From: SAT2750 sp964476375
Lineage (GTDB): Bacteria > Planctomycetota > Planctomycetia > Pirellulales > Pirellulaceae
Length of the DNA: 6,876 nt
Assembly (NCBI GenBank): GCA_964476375.1
Contig: CAYYZW010000067.1
Coordinates: 1 to 6,876, forward strand
Direction of reading: 5' to 3'
Position numbers and translations under genes: made by a program. Each line of letters starts with the position of its first letter. Position 1 is the first letter of the stretch. The notes under the pieces are model-generated. The model was not told the origin of the DNA. It ran no database searches and worked only from the letters and a program-made list of their open reading frames with translations. Shown here piece after piece: positions 6,429 through 6,876 of this stretch.

Positions 6429-6876
6429 ATGCGAAAGATGATTTTCACGGCGGCCCTGTCCCTGGTCCTGCTCGTCAGTTCCCTTGCCATCTCGGCAGAA
6501 CCGACCAGGGCACTGATCATTGAAGGCCAGAACAACCATGGTGTCTGGCCGAAAACATCCAAGATGATGAAGGGCTACCTGGAACAGACAAAGCTGTTTG
6601 AGGTGGAGATCATCCGCACGATTGCCAAGGGGACCGATCCGGATTTCAAACCACGATTCTCGGATTACGGCGTGGTGATCTCCAACTACAACGGGGCAGC
6701 CTGGCCGGCAGAGACGCAGCTGGCCTTCGTGGAGTATGTCCGGGGTGGTGGCGGCTTTGTCGTTGTGCATGCGGCCAACAATGCCTTCGGGAACTGGAAG
6801 GAATACAACGAGATCATCGGCCTGGGTGGCTGGGGCGGACGAAGTGAAAAGAGCGGACCCTATGTCTATATCTACG
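6429..6876 (+). CDS. Secreted ThuA-like domain protein, 3' end missing
   Basis: The first 149 codons are present and the frame runs off the right edge. The ATG at 6429 has GAGGA (6414-6418) 10 nt upstream. A Sec signal peptide covers residues 1-23 (basic MRK, hydrophobic core, then SLAISA before the predicted cut). The mature part begins with RALIIEGQNNHGVWPKTS (27-44), followed by a strand YGVVISNYNG (80-89), FVEYVRGGGGFVVVHAANN (100-118) and GLGGWGGR (131-138). These match the ThuA-like (trehalose utilisation) glutamine-amidotransferase-type fold, which is very common in Planctomycetota as exported proteins near carbohydrate-degrading genes. Full-length homologues are usually 250-300 residues, so roughly half is seen. 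ThuA of rhizobia is linked to disaccharide 3-keto derivatives; a sugar-related role here is inferred only. The 89-bp gap before it (6340-6428) shows no clear terminator or promoter. Confidence 0.85.
   Translation, partial: MRKMIFTAALSLVLLVSSLAISAEPTRALIIEGQNNHGVWPKTSKMMKGYLEQTKLFEVEIIRTIAKGTDPDFKPRFSDYGVVISNYNGAAWPAETQLAFVEYVRGGGGFVVVHAANNAFGNWKEYNEIIGLGGWGGRSEKSGPYVYIY

Overview
The window looks like a GC-rich chromosomal fragment from a member of the Planctomycetota. The main reason is the gene content: two adjacent Tat-exported DUF1501 proteins, an exported metallo-beta-lactamase-fold (MBL) hydrolase and an exported ThuA-like protein. These families are strongly expanded in that phylum. 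The assignment rests on gene families alone; there is no rRNA or marker gene here. All six genes are on the + strand. There is no tRNA, rRNA, CRISPR array, transposase or other mobile element.

Region 1 (2-2149) is a two-gene unit separated by 6 bp. The first gene enters from the left edge already open and is a GNAT-fold acyltransferase. The second is an extended short-chain dehydrogenase/reductase (SDR) with intact nucleotide-binding and catalytic motifs. An adjacent GNAT acyltransferase and NAD(P)-dependent epimerase-like reductase is the combination used in bacterial ceramide synthesis (bCerS plus CerR, with serine palmitoyltransferase). That reading is offered as a testable hypothesis; the serine palmitoyltransferase gene would have to lie to the left of the window.

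Region 2 (2150-2410) is a 261-bp non-coding gap. It holds two overlapping GC-rich hairpins, a plausible sigma-70-type promoter, a perfect 6-bp stem with a TTCG loop at the predicted transcript start, and a 7-bp inverted repeat just ahead of the ribosome-binding site of the next gene.

Region 3 (2411-5145) is a tandem pair of paralogous DUF1501 proteins 20 bp apart, each with a twin-arginine signal. They align without gaps from residue 1 to about residue 136. They share a 26-residue identical block near the C-terminus but differ in a histidine-rich segment. The DUF1549/DUF1553 cytochrome-type partners that often accompany DUF1501 genes are not in the window.

Region 4 (5146-6876) has a 150-bp gap, then a secreted MBL-fold hydrolase of the ComEC C-terminal type, an 89-bp gap, and the first 149 codons of a secreted ThuA-like protein cut by the right edge. 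Every protein from 2411 onward appears to be exported, so this half encodes a cell-envelope or periplasmic set of predicted hydrolase-like proteins, while the left half looks like cytoplasmic or membrane-associated lipid or small-molecule metabolism. No clearly new system is evident. The most useful leads are the possible ceramide gene pair and the divergent DUF1501 doublet with its structured leader.
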